A stretch of 64,000 bases of DNA from Pigmentiphaga sp. NML030171 (GTDB lineage: Bacteria; Pseudomonadota; Gammaproteobacteria; Burkholderiales; Burkholderiaceae_B), in the NCBI RefSeq assembly GCF_002188635.1, contig NZ_NINX01000021.1, positions 124,001 to 188,000 of the forward strand, given 5' to 3'. Positions 16,441 to 25,785 of this stretch are shown piece by piece. The notes beneath the pieces are model-generated. The model was not told where the DNA came from, ran no database searches, and worked only from the letters and a program-made list of their open reading frames with translations. Positions within the stretch are counted from its first letter, which is position 1. The number at the start of each line of letters is the position of its first letter. A program made the position numbers and the translations under genes.

Positions 16441-17667
16441 TCAAGATCTGTAGTCGGCGTTGATGCTCACGTACTCGTGCGAGAAATCGCAGGTGTACAC
16501 CGTCTCGGTCACTTTCCCTCGGCCCAGCGAAATACGCACGGCGATCTCGGCCTGTTTCATCACGCGCTGGCCGTCTTCTTCCCGGTAGTCGGGATTGCGT
16601 CCTCCATGCTTCGCTACCCACACGTCGTCCAGCCACAGGTTGACCCGGCCCACGTCCAGGTCGTCGATGCCGGCGTAGCCGATGGCCGCCAGGATGCGTC
16701 CCAGGTTGGGGTCCGAGGCGTAGAAGGCGGTCTTGACCAGCGGCGAATGCGCCACCGAATACGCGACCTTGAGCGCCTCTTCCTGGCTGCCGGCGTCCTC
16801 GACCCGGATGGTCATGAACTTGGTCGCGCCTTCGGCGTCGCGCACGATCAGTTGGGCCAGCTCGGTCGCCGCGGCCTTCAGCGTGGCCAGCAGCTCGGGG
16901 TAGAGCGGATCCGACTCGGACTCGATGCGCAGGCCCGCGCGGCCGGTCGCGGCGATGATGAAGGAATCGTTGGTCGAGGTGTCGCCGTCCACCGTGATGC
17001 GGTTGAACGAGACGTCGGCGACCTGGCCCGCCATGCGTTTGAGCAGGGCGGGGGCGATGGCGGCGTCGGTGGCCAGGAAACCCAGCATGGTCGCCATGTT
17101 GGGCCGGATCATGCCGGCGCCCTTGCTGATGCCGGTCAGGGTGATCTGGTGGCCGCCGATGTTGGCCTTGCTGGACACGATCTTGGGCAGCGTGTCGGTG
17201 GTCATGATGCCGTGCGCGGCCTCGGTCCAGTTGCCCGGCGCCAGCGCCTTGACGGCGGCCGGCAGGCCGGCCTCGATGCGATCCACCGGCAGCGGCTCCA
17301 GGATCACGCCGGTCGAGAACGGCAGGATCTGGCGCGGGTCCAGGCCCAGCAGCTTCGCCAGCGCGTCGCAGGTGGCGCGGGCGGCGGCCAGGCCGGGCTC
17401 GCCCGTGCCCGCGTTGGCGTTGCCGGTGTTGATGACCATGGCCCGGATGGGCAGCGAATGCGCCAGGTGTTCCTCGCACACCTGGACCGGGGCGGCGCGG
17501 AAGCGGTTGCGCGTGAATACGCCGGCCACGCTGGTGCCTTCGGCCAGCCTGAACACGGTCAGGTCGCGGCGGCCGGCCTTGCGGATGCCGGCTTCGGTGA
17601 CGCCGATTTCGACGCCGTCCACCGGAAAGACGAGTTCGGGAGCGGGAATGTGCAGATTGACGGCCAT
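16441..17667 (-). CDS. argJ: Bifunctional glutamate N-acetyltransferase / amino-acid acetyltransferase ArgJ
   Basis: ArgJ moves the acetyl group from N-acetylornithine to glutamate, recycling it in arginine synthesis; bifunctional forms also use acetyl-CoA. The 408-residue precursor cleaves itself before a threonine in the conserved [16 protein letters not shown] segment (about residues 190-205) to give alpha and beta chains. Other conserved segments are [14 protein letters not shown]-like ([14 protein letters not shown] here), GDTSTNDSF and the C-terminal [23 protein letters not shown] precedes the ATG. It lies after hemL on the same strand with a terminator-like hairpin between. Confidence 0.97.
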   Translation of the reverse strand: MAVNLHIPAPELVFPVDGVEIGVTEAGIRKAGRRDLTVFRLAEGTSVAGVFTRNRFRAAPVQVCEEHLAHSLPIRAMVINTGNANAGTGEPGLAAARATCDALAKLLGLDPRQILPFSTGVILEPLPVDRIEAGLPAAVKALAPGNWTEAAHGIMTTDTLPKIVSSKANIGGHQITLTGISKGAGMIRPNMATMLGFLATDAAIAPALLKRMAGQVADVSFNRITVDGDTSTNDSFIIAATGRAGLRIESESDPLYPELLATLKAAATELAQLIVRDAEGATKFMTIRVEDAGSQEEALKVAYSVAHSPLVKTAFYASDPNLGRILAAIGYAGIDDLDVGRVNLWLDDVWVAKHGGRNPDYREEDGQRVMKQAEIAVRISLGRGKVTETVYTCDFSHEYVSINADYRS

Positions 17668-17690
17668 GGCTGTCCTCGCGGAGCGGAAGG

Positions 17691-17715
17691 GGCGGGGCGC
17701 GGCCTGCGCCCCGCC
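17691..17715 (-). terminator. Terminator-like hairpin after hemL
   Basis: GGCGGGGCGC and GCGCCCCGCC form a perfect ten-base-pair stem with a five-base loop in the 51-base gap between the hemL stop and the argJ start. No T-run follows, so termination efficiency is uncertain. Confidence 0.6.
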
Positions 17716-17718
17716 GGA

Positions 17719-19008
17719 TCAGGGATTGAGTTCGGCAAAGGCCTCGCCGGCGATGGCGACGGTCCGGGCGATGACGTCGTCGTCGTGGGCGATCGAGACG
17801 AAACCGGCCTCGAACGCCGACGGCGCGAAGCTTACGCCGCGCACCAGCGCGGCGTGGAAGAATTTGTTGAACGCGGCGGTGTCCGAGGCCGAGACCTCGG
17901 CCAGCGAGGTCGGCACCGTGTCACGGAAATACAGCCCGAACATGCCGCCCACGTGGTCGGCGCTGAAGGGCACGCCCGCGCTGGCGGCGGCCGCGCGCAG
18001 GCCTTGCACCAGCTTGCCGGTCTGGGCTTCCAGCTTCTCGTAGAAGCCCGGTTCGGCCAGCAGCCGCAGGGTGGTCAGGCCCGCGGCCACCGCCACCGGG
18101 TTGCCCGACAGCGTGCCGGCCTGGTAGACGCCGCCCAGCGGGGCGATGTGGGCCATGATGTCGCGCCGGCCGCCGAAGGCGCCGATGGGCATGCCGCCGC
18201 CGATGACCTTGGCCAGGGTGGTCAGGTCGGGCACGATGCCGGTGCGGCCCTGCACGCCCTGGGGGCCGACGCGAAAGCCGGTCATGACCTCGTCGAAGAT
18301 CAGCACCGCGCCGTAGCGGGTGCACTGGTCGCGCAGCGCCTGCAGGAAGCCGGGCACGGGCTGGACCAGGTTCATGTTGCCCGCCACGGGCTCCACGATC
18401 ACGCAGGCGATTTCGTCGCCGTACTGCCTGAACGCGGCTTCCACGCCGGCGATGTCGTTGTAGTCCAGTACCAGGGTGTGCGAGGTGAACTCGGGCGGCA
18501 CGCCGGCCGAGGTCGGGTTGCCGAAGGTCAGCAGGCCCGAGCCGGCCTTCACCAGCAGGCTGTCGGCATGGCCGTGGTAGCAGCCCTCGAACTTGATGAT
18601 CTTGGCCCGGCCGGTGTAGCCGCGGGCCAGCCGGATCGCGCTCATGGTCGCCTCGGTGCCCGAGCTGACCAGGCGCACCTGCTCGATCGAGGGCAGGCGG
18701 TGCACGAGCATCTCGGCCAGCTCGACCTCGGCCTCGGTGGGGGCGCCGAACGACAGGCCGTTGACGGCGGCCTCCTGCACGGCCCGGATAACTTCCGGAT
18801 GGGCGTGGCCCAGGATGGCCGGGCCCCACGAGCCCACGTAGTCGATGTACTGCTTCTTGTCGGCATCCCAGGTGTAGGGACCGGCGGCGCGTTCGATGAA
18901 GGGAGGGGTGCCGCCCACCGAGCGGAAGGCGCGCACCGGCGAATTGACGCCGCCGGGAATGGTGCGGCAGGCGCGTTCGAAGAGTTCTGCGTTGCGGATC
19001 ATGGTCAT
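17719..19008 (-). CDS. hemL: Glutamate-1-semialdehyde 2,1-aminomutase
   Basis: HemL converts glutamate-1-semialdehyde to 5-aminolevulinate in C5-pathway haem synthesis, using pyridoxal phosphate. The 429-residue protein has [20 protein letters not shown], the [19 protein letters not shown] segment, the PLP-contacting [12 protein letters not shown] motif and the Schiff-base lysine in [17 protein letters not shown]. The start ATG at 19008 overlaps the thiE stop as ATGA; a second ATG at 19002 would give the more usual 427-residue form. It is the last gene of a thiD-thiE-hemL run joined by four-base overlaps, so translational coupling is likely. Confidence 0.97.
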   Translation of the reverse strand: MTMIRNAELFERACRTIPGGVNSPVRAFRSVGGTPPFIERAAGPYTWDADKKQYIDYVGSWGPAILGHAHPEVIRAVQEAAVNGLSFGAPTEAEVELAEMLVHRLPSIEQVRLVSSGTEATMSAIRLARGYTGRAKIIKFEGCYHGHADSLLVKAGSGLLTFGNPTSAGVPPEFTSHTLVLDYNDIAGVEAAFRQYGDEIACVIVEPVAGNMNLVQPVPGFLQALRDQCTRYGAVLIFDEVMTGFRVGPQGVQGRTGIVPDLTTLAKVIGGGMPIGAFGGRRDIMAHIAPLGGVYQAGTLSGNPVAVAAGLTTLRLLAEPGFYEKLEAQTGKLVQGLRAAAASAGVPFSADHVGGMFGLYFRDTVPTSLAEVSASDTAAFNKFFHAALVRGVSFAPSAFEAGFVSIAHDDDVIARTVAIAGEAFAELNP

Positions 19009-19688
19009 GCCTTGTTGGGGTTGCCGGCGGGGTCCTCGGCCCAGGCCTGGGCGAAGTCCCGCGCGGCGGCTTCGATGTCGTCGGCGCCGAACAGCGCGGT
19101 GATGACGGCCAGCGCGTCGGCGCCCGCCGCCACGGCCAGCCGCGCGTTGGCCGGCGTGATGCCGCCGATGGCGACGATGGCCGGCCGGCCGGCGCCGGGG
19201 CGCCGCAGCCCGCGTGCCTCGGTCAGGCAGGACAGCGGGGCGTGCACGGCCGCGGGCTTGGTGGGGGAGTCGAACACCGCGCCGAAGGCCACGTGGTCGG
19301 CGCCCGCGGCCAGCGCGGCACGGGCGCGCCCGATCTCGTCGTAGCAGGAGGCGCCCACCAGCAGCGCCGGTCCGCCGGCCTGGCGGGCCTGGGCGATGTC
19401 GCCGTCCTCGCGCCCCAGGTGGACGCCGTCGGCGCCGGCCTCGATGGCCAGCCGCCAGTCGTCGTTGATGACCAGGAGCACGCCCAGGCGGTCGCAGGCG
19501 GTTCGCAAGGCCCGTGCCTGTTCCAGCCGCTTGGCCGGCTCGGCCAGCTTGCGGCGCAGTTGCACGGCGCGCAGGCCGCCGCGGGCGGCCGCTTCCACCG
19601 CGGCCACCAGCCGGGCGGTGTCGTCCCATTCGGGCGTGATGCCGTACAGGCCGCGCAGCGGGTGGTTCAGGGCGGGATCGGCGCTCAT
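19005..19688 (-). CDS. thiE: Thiamine-phosphate synthase
   Basis: ThiE joins hydroxymethylpyrimidine diphosphate to the thiazole phosphate to give thiamine monophosphate. The 227-residue TIM-barrel protein has LRAVQLRRK, the diphosphate-contacting [23 protein letters not shown] stretch (shown in part), [21 protein letters not shown] and [11 protein letters not shown]. Conserved Arg/Asn/Asp positions of the family are retained. It overlaps thiD and hemL by four bases each (ATGA), so the three are one operon. A separate ThiE-like domain occurs in the nearby Nudix fusion. Confidence 0.95.
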   Translation of the reverse strand: MSADPALNHPLRGLYGITPEWDDTARLVAAVEAAARGGLRAVQLRRKLAEPAKRLEQARALRTACDRLGVLLVINDDWRLAIEAGADGVHLGREDGDIAQARQAGGPALLVGASCYDEIGRARAALAAGADHVAFGAVFDSPTKPAAVHAPLSCLTEARGLRRPGAGRPAIVAIGGITPANARLAVAAGADALAVITALFGADDIEAAARDFAQAWAEDPAGNPNKA

Positions 19689-20626
19689 GGCTCGGACTCC
19701 GTGGAGTGGGGCGCCGCCTCGTCGCCGGCCGCCGCCTGCTCGCCCTGCTTGGCCCAGAAGAAACGGTCGGGCAGCAGCCGGCCCATGCCGGGCTGGAAGC
19801 CCGAGGCCAGCGCCTGCCAGGTGTATTCCTGGGCCTCCGCCGTGGCGTCGCGCACATCCATGCCGCTGGCCAGCAGGGCGGCCAGGGCCGCCGACAGGGT
19901 CGGGCCGGCGCCCCGGAAGTTGCCGGGCAGCCTTGGCCAGCGGTATTCGCCCGCCGGTTCGGCGGCCGTGTCGCCGCCGCCGCGCAGCGTGTTGACCACG
20001 ATGTCGCCGGGCTGGTGCAGGCCGGTGGCCAGCACCCAGGCCGCCCCCCGGCGCAGCAGCGCCTGGGCCGCGGTCTCGTCGGCCGAGTCCAGGTCCAGCA
20101 GGCCGTCCGCCACCAGTTGCTCCAGCCGCAGGCTGTCGGCCACGACCAGGGTCGACTGGGGCACCAGCAGTTCGATGGTGGCGGCCATGATTTCCTCGGC
20201 CGAGTCCTCGGTTTCCGCGTCGTCCGCGTCCGGGGGATCCGCCCCCAGGTGCAGCACCACCGGGACGGCCGAGTAGTCGGCCAGGATCTCGGCCACGGCC
20301 GCCACCGCCTCGGCCGAGAACAGCCCGCCGATCTTGAAGGCCCGCACCGGCATGTCCTCCAGCAGGCTGCGGGCCTGGTCGTCTATCCATTCGGGCGCGA
20401 CGGCTTCGCCGTCTTCCAGCCCGGCCGAGTCCTGCACGGTATAGCCGGTCAGCACGGTCAGCGCATGGCATCCCATGCTGGCACAGGTCAGCAGGTCGGC
20501 CTGGATACCCCCGCCGGCGCTGGGGTCGGAGGGGGCGAAGGTCAGAACGAGGGGAGGCGTGGGGGCGGCTGGCAACGAAAAGTCTCGAAAGGCGGCGCCG
20601 TCCGGCGGGATCCGGGCGGGGCCCAC
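19685..20626 (-). CDS. thiD: Hydroxymethylpyrimidine / phosphomethylpyrimidine kinase (divergent ThiD)
   Basis: ThiD phosphorylates hydroxymethylpyrimidine twice for thiamine synthesis. The 313-residue protein has the substrate-binding N-terminal segment [21 protein letters not shown] and [10 protein letters not shown], plus the [12 protein letters not shown] segment typical of the family. The C-terminal anion-hole motif, normally GTGC, reads GAGP here ([18 protein letters not shown]). A roughly 20-residue acidic insertion ([15 protein letters not shown]) replaces a normally short loop. It may therefore be a specialised or weakly active ThiD. The start is a GTG without a ribosome-binding site; the first 25 residues are uncertain. 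First gene of thiD-thiE-hemL, divergent from rubredoxin. Confidence 0.85.
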   Translation of the reverse strand: MGPARIPPDGAAFRDFSLPAAPTPPLVLTFAPSDPSAGGGIQADLLTCASMGCHALTVLTGYTVQDSAGLEDGEAVAPEWIDDQARSLLEDMPVRAFKIGGLFSAEAVAAVAEILADYSAVPVVLHLGADPPDADDAETEDSAEEIMAATIELLVPQSTLVVADSLRLEQLVADGLLDLDSADETAAQALLRRGAAWVLATGLHQPGDIVVNTLRGGGDTAAEPAGEYRWPRLPGNFRGAGPTLSAALAALLASGMDVRDATAEAQEYTWQALASGFQPGMGRLLPDRFFWAKQGEQAAAGDEAAPHSTESEP

Positions 20627-20647
20627 GGTGTTTCGGTAAGATGCGAG

Positions 20648-20653
20648 ATTCTA
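20648..20653 (-). promoter_or_regulatory. Candidate -10 box of thiD operon (TAGAAT)
   Basis: On the minus strand TAGAAT lies 21 bases before the thiD GTG, within the 84-base divergent gap to rubredoxin. No TPP-riboswitch sequence is seen in this short leader. Confidence 0.35.
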
Positions 20654-20710
20654 ATGGATGCCCGATGGTTCCCGGTCCGCGGGGACAGGGCTTGGTAAGA
20701 TTGAGCGACG

Positions 20711-20875
20711 ATGCGTACCTGGATGTGTCTGATTTGCGGCTGGATCTACGACGAGGCGGCCGGCCTGCCGGAAGAGGGTATCCCTCCTGGAACGAAGTGG
20801 GAAGACGTGCCGCCCAATTGGGTTTGCCCCGAATGCGGCGCCCGCAAGGAAGATTTTGAGATGGTCGAGATCTGA
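20711..20875 (+). CDS. rubA: Rubredoxin
   Basis: This 54-residue electron carrier binds one iron through four cysteines in two knuckles: CLICGWIYDEAAG (C-x2-C-G-x-I-Y-D) near residue 6 and NWVCPECGARKEDF (W-x-C-P-x-C-G-x-x-K-x-x-F) near residue 40. The spacing and length fit class I rubredoxins. It is divergent from thiD and upstream of yqgE, an order shared by related genomes. The redox partner is not encoded nearby. Confidence 0.95.
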   Translation: MRTWMCLICGWIYDEAAGLPEEGIPPGTKWEDVPPNWVCPECGARKEDFEMVEI

Positions 20876-20890
20876 CCCGCCGCGGGCGTT

Positions 20891-20896
20891 TACAAT
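20891..20896 (+). promoter_or_regulatory. Candidate -10 box of yqgE (TACAAT)
   Basis: TACAAT ends six bases before the yqgE ATG, in the short gap after rubredoxin. There is no properly spaced ribosome-binding site, so a leaderless transcript is possible. Confidence 0.4.
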
Positions 20897-20902
20897 TCAG
20901 GT

Positions 20903-21469
20903 ATGAGCGAACGCGCCAATATCGATCTCACGAACCAGTTCCTGATCGCCATGCCGGCCATGGCCGATCCGAACTTTGCCGGCGCGGTCATCTATGTATG
21001 CGAACACACCCCCAAGGGCGCGCTGGGCCTGGTCATCAACCGGCCCACCGACCTGACCCTGGCGGGCCTGTTCGAGCGGATCGAGCTGTCGCTGGACGAT
21101 TCCCCCCAGGCGGCGTCCCCGGTGTTCTTCGGCGGGCCGGTCCAGACCGACCGCGGCTTCGTGCTGCATGCCCCGGTGGGCGACTACAACTCCTCCATCA
21201 AGGTTGGCGACCTCGCCCTGACCACCTCGCGCGACGTGCTGCAGGCGGTTGCCGACGGCCAGGGGCCCGGCAAGCTGCTGGTCACCCTGGGCTACGCGGG
21301 GTGGGGCGCGGGCCAGCTCGAGGACGAAATCTCCGAGAACGCCTGGCTCAGCGTGTCGGCATCGTCCGACATCATCTTCAACGTTCCGCCGTCCGAGCGT
21401 TTCGACGCCGCGCTGGCGCTGCTGGGCATCGCCCCGATCATGCTGGCGGGCGAAGCCGGCCATGCCTGA
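20903..21469 (+). CDS. yqgE: YqgE/AlgH family protein (DUF179)
   Basis: The 188-residue protein belongs to the YqgE/AlgH family. Its biochemical role is not established; in Pseudomonas AlgH was linked to alginate control. Family features include LTNQFLIAMPAMADPNFAGAV (in part), VYVCEHTPKGALGLVINRPT-like sequence, VFFGGPVQTDRGFVLH and the C-terminal GYAGWGAGQLEDEI motif. It overlaps ruvX by eight bases, the conserved partner arrangement for this family. It probably leads the yqgE-ruvX-pyrR-pyrB-pyrC' run. Confidence 0.93.
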   Translation: MSERANIDLTNQFLIAMPAMADPNFAGAVIYVCEHTPKGALGLVINRPTDLTLAGLFERIELSLDDSPQAASPVFFGGPVQTDRGFVLHAPVGDYNSSIKVGDLALTTSRDVLQAVADGQGPGKLLVTLGYAGWGAGQLEDEISENAWLSVSASSDIIFNVPPSERFDAALALLGIAPIMLAGEAGHA

Positions 21470-21872
21470 CGAAACGCTGCTCGCCTTCGACTACGGAACC
21501 CAATTCATCGGCGTTGCCGTCGGCAATACGCTGACCGGCCACGCGCGTCCGCTGGAAGTCATCGCCAACACCACGCGCGAGGCACGCTTCGGCCGCATCG
21601 AGCAGTTGCTGGGCGAATGGCAGCCGTCCCGCCTGGTGGTGGGCCTGGCGCTGGATGCCGACGGCGGCGAGCAGCCCATGACGGCCCTGTGCCGGCGTTT
21701 CGCCAACCAGTTGAACGGCCGCTACGGCCTGCCCGTGGAACTGGTGGACGAGCGCGGCACCAGCCTGGCCGCCCAGTCCGAGATGGGGGCGGCCGGCCGC
21801 GGGCTGCGGGTGGACGCGGTGGCCGCCGCCATCATCCTGCAGAGCTACTTCGACACGCCCCGTTCTCCCTGA
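21462..21872 (+). CDS. ruvX: Putative pre-16S rRNA nuclease / Holliday-junction resolvase-like YqgF
   Basis: The 136-residue protein has the RNase H-like YqgF fold: LLAFDYGTQFIGVAVGN with the first catalytic aspartate, RLVVGLALDADGG, VELVDERGTS with the conserved Glu, and a C-terminal RVDAVAAAIILQSY helix with the last Asp. The family is implicated in 5'-end maturation of 16S rRNA. The ATG at 21462 overlaps the end of yqgE by eight bases and is the only start giving the normal N-terminus. Confidence 0.93.
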   Translation: MPDETLLAFDYGTQFIGVAVGNTLTGHARPLEVIANTTREARFGRIEQLLGEWQPSRLVVGLALDADGGEQPMTALCRRFANQLNGRYGLPVELVDERGTSLAAQSEMGAAGRGLRVDAVAAAIILQSYFDTPRSP

Positions 21873-21884
21873 TCCGAGACTGCC

Positions 21885-22424
21885 ATGAACCCAACTCCTC
21901 CCAACCTCGACGCCGAGGCGCTGTATGCGCGGCTGCGCGATGCCGTGCGCAAGCTGCTGGACACGCTGCCGGCCGACCGCACCCACCTGGTCGGCATCCA
22001 TTCCGGGGGATCGTGGATAGCCGAGCGGCTGCACCGCGACCTGGGCCTGCCCGAGGCGCCCGGCAAGCTGGACATCAGCTTCTATCGCGACGACTTCGCG
22101 CGCATCGGCCTGCATCCCCAGGTCAAGCCCTCCGACATCGCCTTCGACGTGGACGACAAGCACCTGGTCCTGGTGGACGACGTGCTCTACACCGGCCGCA
22201 CCATACGCGCCGCCATGAACGAACTGTTCGACTACGGGCGCCCGGCCTCCATCCGGCTGGCCGTGCTGGTGGACCGGGGCGGGCGCGAGCTGCCCGTGGC
22301 CGCCGACTTCGCCGCGGCCACCGTCGATCTGGCGCCGGGACAGAGCCTCGTGCTGTCGCGCGCCGGGGATGCCTTCAAGATCGATTTCGAAACCCTGCCG
22401 CCCCAGGAGCCGCACCATGCGTAA
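21885..22424 (+). CDS. pyrR: PyrR: pyr operon regulator / uracil phosphoribosyltransferase
   Basis: The 179-residue protein has the PRPP-binding motif [17 protein letters not shown] at about residue 105, preceded by [14 protein letters not shown] and DISFYRDDF, all typical of PyrR. In Gram-positive bacteria PyrR binds pyr mRNA to cause attenuation; in proteobacteria it may act mainly as an enzyme. I see no obvious anti-terminator pair upstream here. It overlaps pyrB by eight bases and is preceded by ruvX with a 12-base gap. Confidence 0.93.
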   Translation: MNPTPPNLDAEALYARLRDAVRKLLDTLPADRTHLVGIHSGGSWIAERLHRDLGLPEAPGKLDISFYRDDFARIGLHPQVKPSDIAFDVDDKHLVLVDDVLYTGRTIRAAMNELFDYGRPASIRLAVLVDRGGRELPVAADFAAATVDLAPGQSLVLSRAGDAFKIDFETLPPQEPHHA

Positions 22425-23364
22425 CCCGCAGCTCAACAGCAACGGCGAACTCACCCACCTGTTGACCGTGGAGGGATTGCCGCGCGCGATCCTGAACCAG
22501 ATCCTCGATACCGCGGAATCCTTCGTGCCCCTGGCCGACCGCGAGATCAAGAAAGTGCCGCTGCTGCGCGGCAAGAGCGTGTTCAACCTGTTCTTCGAGA
22601 ACTCCACGCGCACGCGCACGACGTTCGAGATCGCGGCCAAGCGCCTGTCGGCCGACGTCTACAACCTGAACATCAACGCCTCGTCGGCCAGCAAGGGCGA
22701 GTCGCTGCTGGACACCATCAACAACCTGTCGGCCATGCAGGCCGACCTGTTCGTGGTGCGGCACGCCTCCAGCGGCGCGCCGCACCTGATCGCCCAGCAC
22801 GTGGCGCCCCACGTGCACGTGATCAACGCCGGCGACGGCCGCCACGCGCACCCGACGCAGGGGCTGCTGGACATGTACACCATCCGTCACTACAAGAAGG
22901 ACTTCACCAAGCTCACGGTGGCGATCGTCGGCGACATCCTGCATTCGCGCGTGGCCCGTTCCGACATCCATGCGCTGACCACGCTGGGCGTGCCCGAGGT
23001 GCGGGCCATCGGTCCGCTGACGCTGCTGCCTTCCGGCCTCGAGCAGATGGGCGTGCGCGTGTTCACCGACATGGCCGAAGGCCTCAAGGGCGTGGACGTC
23101 ATCATCATGCTGCGCCTGCAGAACGAGCGCATGCGCGGCGCCCTGCTGCCTTCCGCGCAGGAGTACTTCAAGCACTACGGCCTGACGCAGGAGAAGCTCG
23201 CGCTGGCCAGGCCCGATGCGATCGTCATGCACCCCGGACCGATGAACCGCGGCGTGGAGATCGATTCCCCGGTGGCCGACGGCAAGCAGGCCGTTATCCT
23301 GAACCAGGTCACGTTCGGCATCGCGGTCCGCATGGCCGTCATGAGCATCGTCGCAGGAGCCTGA
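22417..23364 (+). CDS. pyrB: Aspartate carbamoyltransferase catalytic subunit
   Basis: PyrB condenses carbamoyl phosphate with aspartate, the committed step of pyrimidine synthesis. The 315-residue protein has the carbamoyl-phosphate motif [13 protein letters not shown], the active-site lysine segment [28 protein letters not shown] and the aspartate-site [12 protein letters not shown]. The start overlaps the end of pyrR by eight bases. No pyrI follows; the next gene is an inactive dihydroorotase homologue, as in dodecameric PyrB/PyrC' complexes of Pseudomonas. Confidence 0.96.
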   Translation: MRNPQLNSNGELTHLLTVEGLPRAILNQILDTAESFVPLADREIKKVPLLRGKSVFNLFFENSTRTRTTFEIAAKRLSADVYNLNINASSASKGESLLDTINNLSAMQADLFVVRHASSGAPHLIAQHVAPHVHVINAGDGRHAHPTQGLLDMYTIRHYKKDFTKLTVAIVGDILHSRVARSDIHALTTLGVPEVRAIGPLTLLPSGLEQMGVRVFTDMAEGLKGVDVIIMLRLQNERMRGALLPSAQEYFKHYGLTQEKLALARPDAIVMHPGPMNRGVEIDSPVADGKQAVILNQVTFGIAVRMAVMSIVAGA

Positions 23365-23367
23365 CCC

Positions 23368-24660
23368 ATGAAAATCCATATCCAGGGCGGCCGCCTGATC
23401 GACCCGGCCAACGGCGTGGACGCCGTCAACGACATCTACATCGCCGCCGGACGCGTGGTCGGCATCGGCCAGGCGCCGGCCGGTTTCGTGCCCAACCGCC
23501 TGATCGACGCGCGCGGCCTGGCGGTGCTGCCGGGCCTCGTGGACCTGTCCGCCCGGCTGCGCGAGCCCGGCTTCGAGCACCGCGCCACGCTGGAGTCCGA
23601 ACTGCAGGCGGCGCTGGCGGGCGGCGTGACCAGCCTGGTGCTGCCGCCCGACACCGATCCGGTGCTGGACGAGCCAGGCCTGGTCGAGATGCTCAAGCAT
23701 CGCGCCCGCCAGCTCAACCAGTCGCACGTCTATCCGCTGGGCGCGATGACGGTCGGCCTGAAGGGCGAGATCATCACCGAGATGGCCGAGCTGACCGAGG
23801 CCGGCTGCGTGGCGTTCTCGCAGGCCGACGCGCACGTCACCGACACCAACGTGCTGCTGCGGGCCATGCAGTACGCCCGCACCTTCGACTATGCGCTGTG
23901 GCTGCGCCCGGAGGATCCCTGGCTGGCCCGCGAGGGCGTGGCCGCCAGCGGCGCCATGGCCTCGCGCCTGGGCCTGGCGGGCATCCCCGAGCAGGCCGAG
24001 ACCATCGCCCTGCACACGCTGTTCGAACTGCAGCGGGCCACGCGCGCGCGCCTGCACCTGTGCCGCATTTCCAGTGCCGCCGGGATCGAACTGGTGCGCC
24101 GCGCCCGCGCCGAGGGCCTGCCCGTGACCTGCGACGTCAGCGCCCACCACGTGCACCTGACCGACGTGGACATCGGCTACTTCGACGCGCATTGCCGGCT
24201 GACCCCGCCGCTGCGCGGCCAGCGCGACCGCGATGCCATCCGGGCCGCGCTGGCGGACGGGACGATCGACGCGATCTGCTCGGACCACACGCCGGTGGAC
24301 GAAGACTACAAGCTGCTGCCCTTCGGCGAGGCCGAGCCCGGCGCGACGGGCCTGGAACTGCTGCTGTCGCTGGCGCTGAAATGGGCCCGCGACGCCGATC
24401 TGCCGCTTTCGCGCGCGGTGGCGCGCGTCACCAGCGAACCCGCCCGGGTCCTGGGCACCAAGGTGCTGGCCTCGTGCGGTCAACTGGGCGCCGGGGCGCT
24501 GGCCGACCTCTGCCTGGTCGACCTGGACGCGCACTGGCTGGTCAGCGAGGACAGCCTGCAAAGCCAGGGCAAGCACACGCCGTTCCTGGGCATGGAACTG
24601 CCGGGCAAAGTCCGCATGACCATCGTCGCGGGCCACGTCGCGTATGAGGCGGCTGCCTGA
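23368..24660 (+). CDS. pyrC': Dihydroorotase-like protein PyrC' (pseudo-dihydroorotase)
   Basis: The 430-residue protein has the amidohydrolase fold of class I dihydroorotase. However, the metal-binding HxH of the first strand is missing: PGLVDLSARLREPG replaces the usual PGLVDxHVHxREPG. Later positions such as AHHVHLTD and CSDHTPVDE remain. In Pseudomonas and relatives such PyrC' proteins have no dihydroorotase activity but are required for assembly of the PyrB holoenzyme. It follows pyrB after three bases. A true dihydroorotase must lie elsewhere. Confidence 0.92.
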   Translation: MKIHIQGGRLIDPANGVDAVNDIYIAAGRVVGIGQAPAGFVPNRLIDARGLAVLPGLVDLSARLREPGFEHRATLESELQAALAGGVTSLVLPPDTDPVLDEPGLVEMLKHRARQLNQSHVYPLGAMTVGLKGEIITEMAELTEAGCVAFSQADAHVTDTNVLLRAMQYARTFDYALWLRPEDPWLAREGVAASGAMASRLGLAGIPEQAETIALHTLFELQRATRARLHLCRISSAAGIELVRRARAEGLPVTCDVSAHHVHLTDVDIGYFDAHCRLTPPLRGQRDRDAIRAALADGTIDAICSDHTPVDEDYKLLPFGEAEPGATGLELLLSLALKWARDADLPLSRAVARVTSEPARVLGTKVLASCGQLGAGALADLCLVDLDAHWLVSEDSLQSQGKHTPFLGMELPGKVRMTIVAGHVAYEAAA

Positions 24661-24662
24661 TC

Positions 24663-25433
24663 GTGCGCGCCTGGTTTCGCCTGGCCGCGCACCTGCTGCG
24701 GTTCTCGCTGCGGTTCCTGCTTGTCACCCTGTGGGTGATATTCGGGCTGATCGTGCTGGCCACCGTGTTCCGGCGGTTCGACGTGGCGCGGCGCGACCGG
24801 ATCAACTGCTGGTGGTCCCGCTGGCTGCTGCGCTGGTGCGGCGTCCGCGTCTACGTCAGCGGCCATCCGCCGGTCGAGGGCGCGGCCCTGCTGATCGCCA
24901 ACCACGTGTCGTGGCTGGACATCTACGCGCTCAGCAGCGTGCGCTGCACCATCTTCGTCGGCAAGCGCGAGCTGCGTGACTGGCCGGTACTGGGCTGGCT
25001 GATCGCGGGCGTGGGCACGGTGTTCATCGAACGGGGCAACCGGCGCGCCCTGCACCACGTGGCCCAGGCCATGGGCGAGCGCTTCGCGCGCGGCCAGTTG
25101 ATCGGACTCTTTCCCGAAGGCACGACCTCAGACGGCCTGGACGTGCTGCCCTTCCACGCCGGCCTGTTCGAGCCCGCTCGCCGCGCCGGCGTGCCGGTGC
25201 TGCCGGTGGCGCTGCGCTATCTCCATCATGGCGCGCGCAGCACCTTGCCTTCCTACGTGGGCGAAGAAACGCTGATGGGCAATGCCTGGCGGGTACTGGG
25301 CTCGACCGGCGTGGCGGTGCAGGTCGTCTACCTGCCGCCCGCCACGGCCGAGAACGGCGACGAGGACCATCGCCATGCGATGGCGGCGCGGGTGCGGGAA
25401 GCCATACGGGCCGAGGTGCGCCAGGCGGATTGA
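24663..25433 (+). CDS. plsC: 1-acyl-sn-glycerol-3-phosphate acyltransferase family protein
   Basis: The 256-residue membrane-associated acyltransferase has an N-terminal hydrophobic helix (residues about 8-35). The catalytic NHVSWLD (Hx4D) motif lies near residue 80, a GVGTVFIERGNRRAL segment follows, and the substrate-contacting FPEGTTSDG is near residue 155. PlsC adds the second acyl chain to make phosphatidic acid; related enzymes acylate other lipids, including ornithine lipids. The GTG start lies two bases after the pyrC' stop, so the gene is translated with the pyr operon. Confidence 0.85.
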   Translation: MRAWFRLAAHLLRFSLRFLLVTLWVIFGLIVLATVFRRFDVARRDRINCWWSRWLLRWCGVRVYVSGHPPVEGAALLIANHVSWLDIYALSSVRCTIFVGKRELRDWPVLGWLIAGVGTVFIERGNRRALHHVAQAMGERFARGQLIGLFPEGTTSDGLDVLPFHAGLFEPARRAGVPVLPVALRYLHHGARSTLPSYVGEETLMGNAWRVLGSTGVAVQVVYLPPATAENGDEDHRHAMAARVREAIRAEVRQAD

Positions 25434-25480
25434 ATACGTCCCCTGGCTTGCCGATGGCCCTGCGTTGCGTTAATGTATTG

Positions 25481-25497
25481 CAAATGCGATGCATTTG
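25481..25497. promoter_or_regulatory. Operator-like palindrome before toxin-antitoxin operon
   Basis: CAAATGC-GAT-GCATTTG is a perfect seven-base inverted repeat with a three-base centre, ending nine bases before the antitoxin ATG. This is the expected position for autorepression by a ribbon-helix-helix antitoxin. Confidence 0.65.
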
Positions 25498-25506
25498 GGA
25501 GTTGCC

Positions 25507-25785
25507 ATGAAAACCGCCACGCTTCCTCCCCTGCGGGTAGAGCCGGAACTGCGCGAGGCTGCTGAAAGAGTCCTCGAAGCAGGGGAGAGTTTGTCCAGCT
25601 TTGTCGAGCAGGCTGTTCGTTCGGCTGTATCGCGCCGCGAGGCGCAGGCTGCTTTCCTGGCCCGGGCCTTGGCCTCGCGTGATCAGGCGCGGGAGTCGGG
25701 GGACTACGCATCGTCGCAAGCCGTATTGGACAAGTTGCAGCAGCGCCTGGAGGCAGCGAAGGTCGACCGGCGCAAGCGGTCTTGA
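25507..25785 (+). CDS. Ribbon-helix-helix antitoxin (YlcI/YnfO-like)
   Basis: The 92-residue protein starts with a short strand and two helices in the ribbon-helix-helix pattern (TLPPLRVEPELREAAERVLEAGESLSSFVEQAV), typical of DNA-binding antitoxins. A charged helical tail rich in Lys/Arg/Gln would wrap the toxin. GGGAG lies just upstream, within the palindrome border. The gene ends in TGATG with the ATG of the next gene, a classic antitoxin-toxin arrangement. Confidence 0.8.
   Translation: MKTATLPPLRVEPELREAAERVLEAGESLSSFVEQAVRSAVSRREAQAAFLARALASRDQARESGDYASSQAVLDKLQQRLEAAKVDRRKRS

Noticed and set aside
16123-19344. A 1073-codon plus-strand frame opposite argJ and hemL
   Set aside because: It is antisense to conserved, well-identified genes and its translation is low-complexity His/Arg/Gln/Gly sequence.
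20627-20710. TPP riboswitch upstream of the thiamine operon
   Set aside because: The thiD leader is only about 20-80 bases and lacks the conserved CUGAGA and ACCUGA-type elements.
21873-21884. PyrR-binding attenuator before pyrR/pyrB
   Set aside because: The genes overlap or are separated by 12 bases, leaving no room for a leader attenuator.
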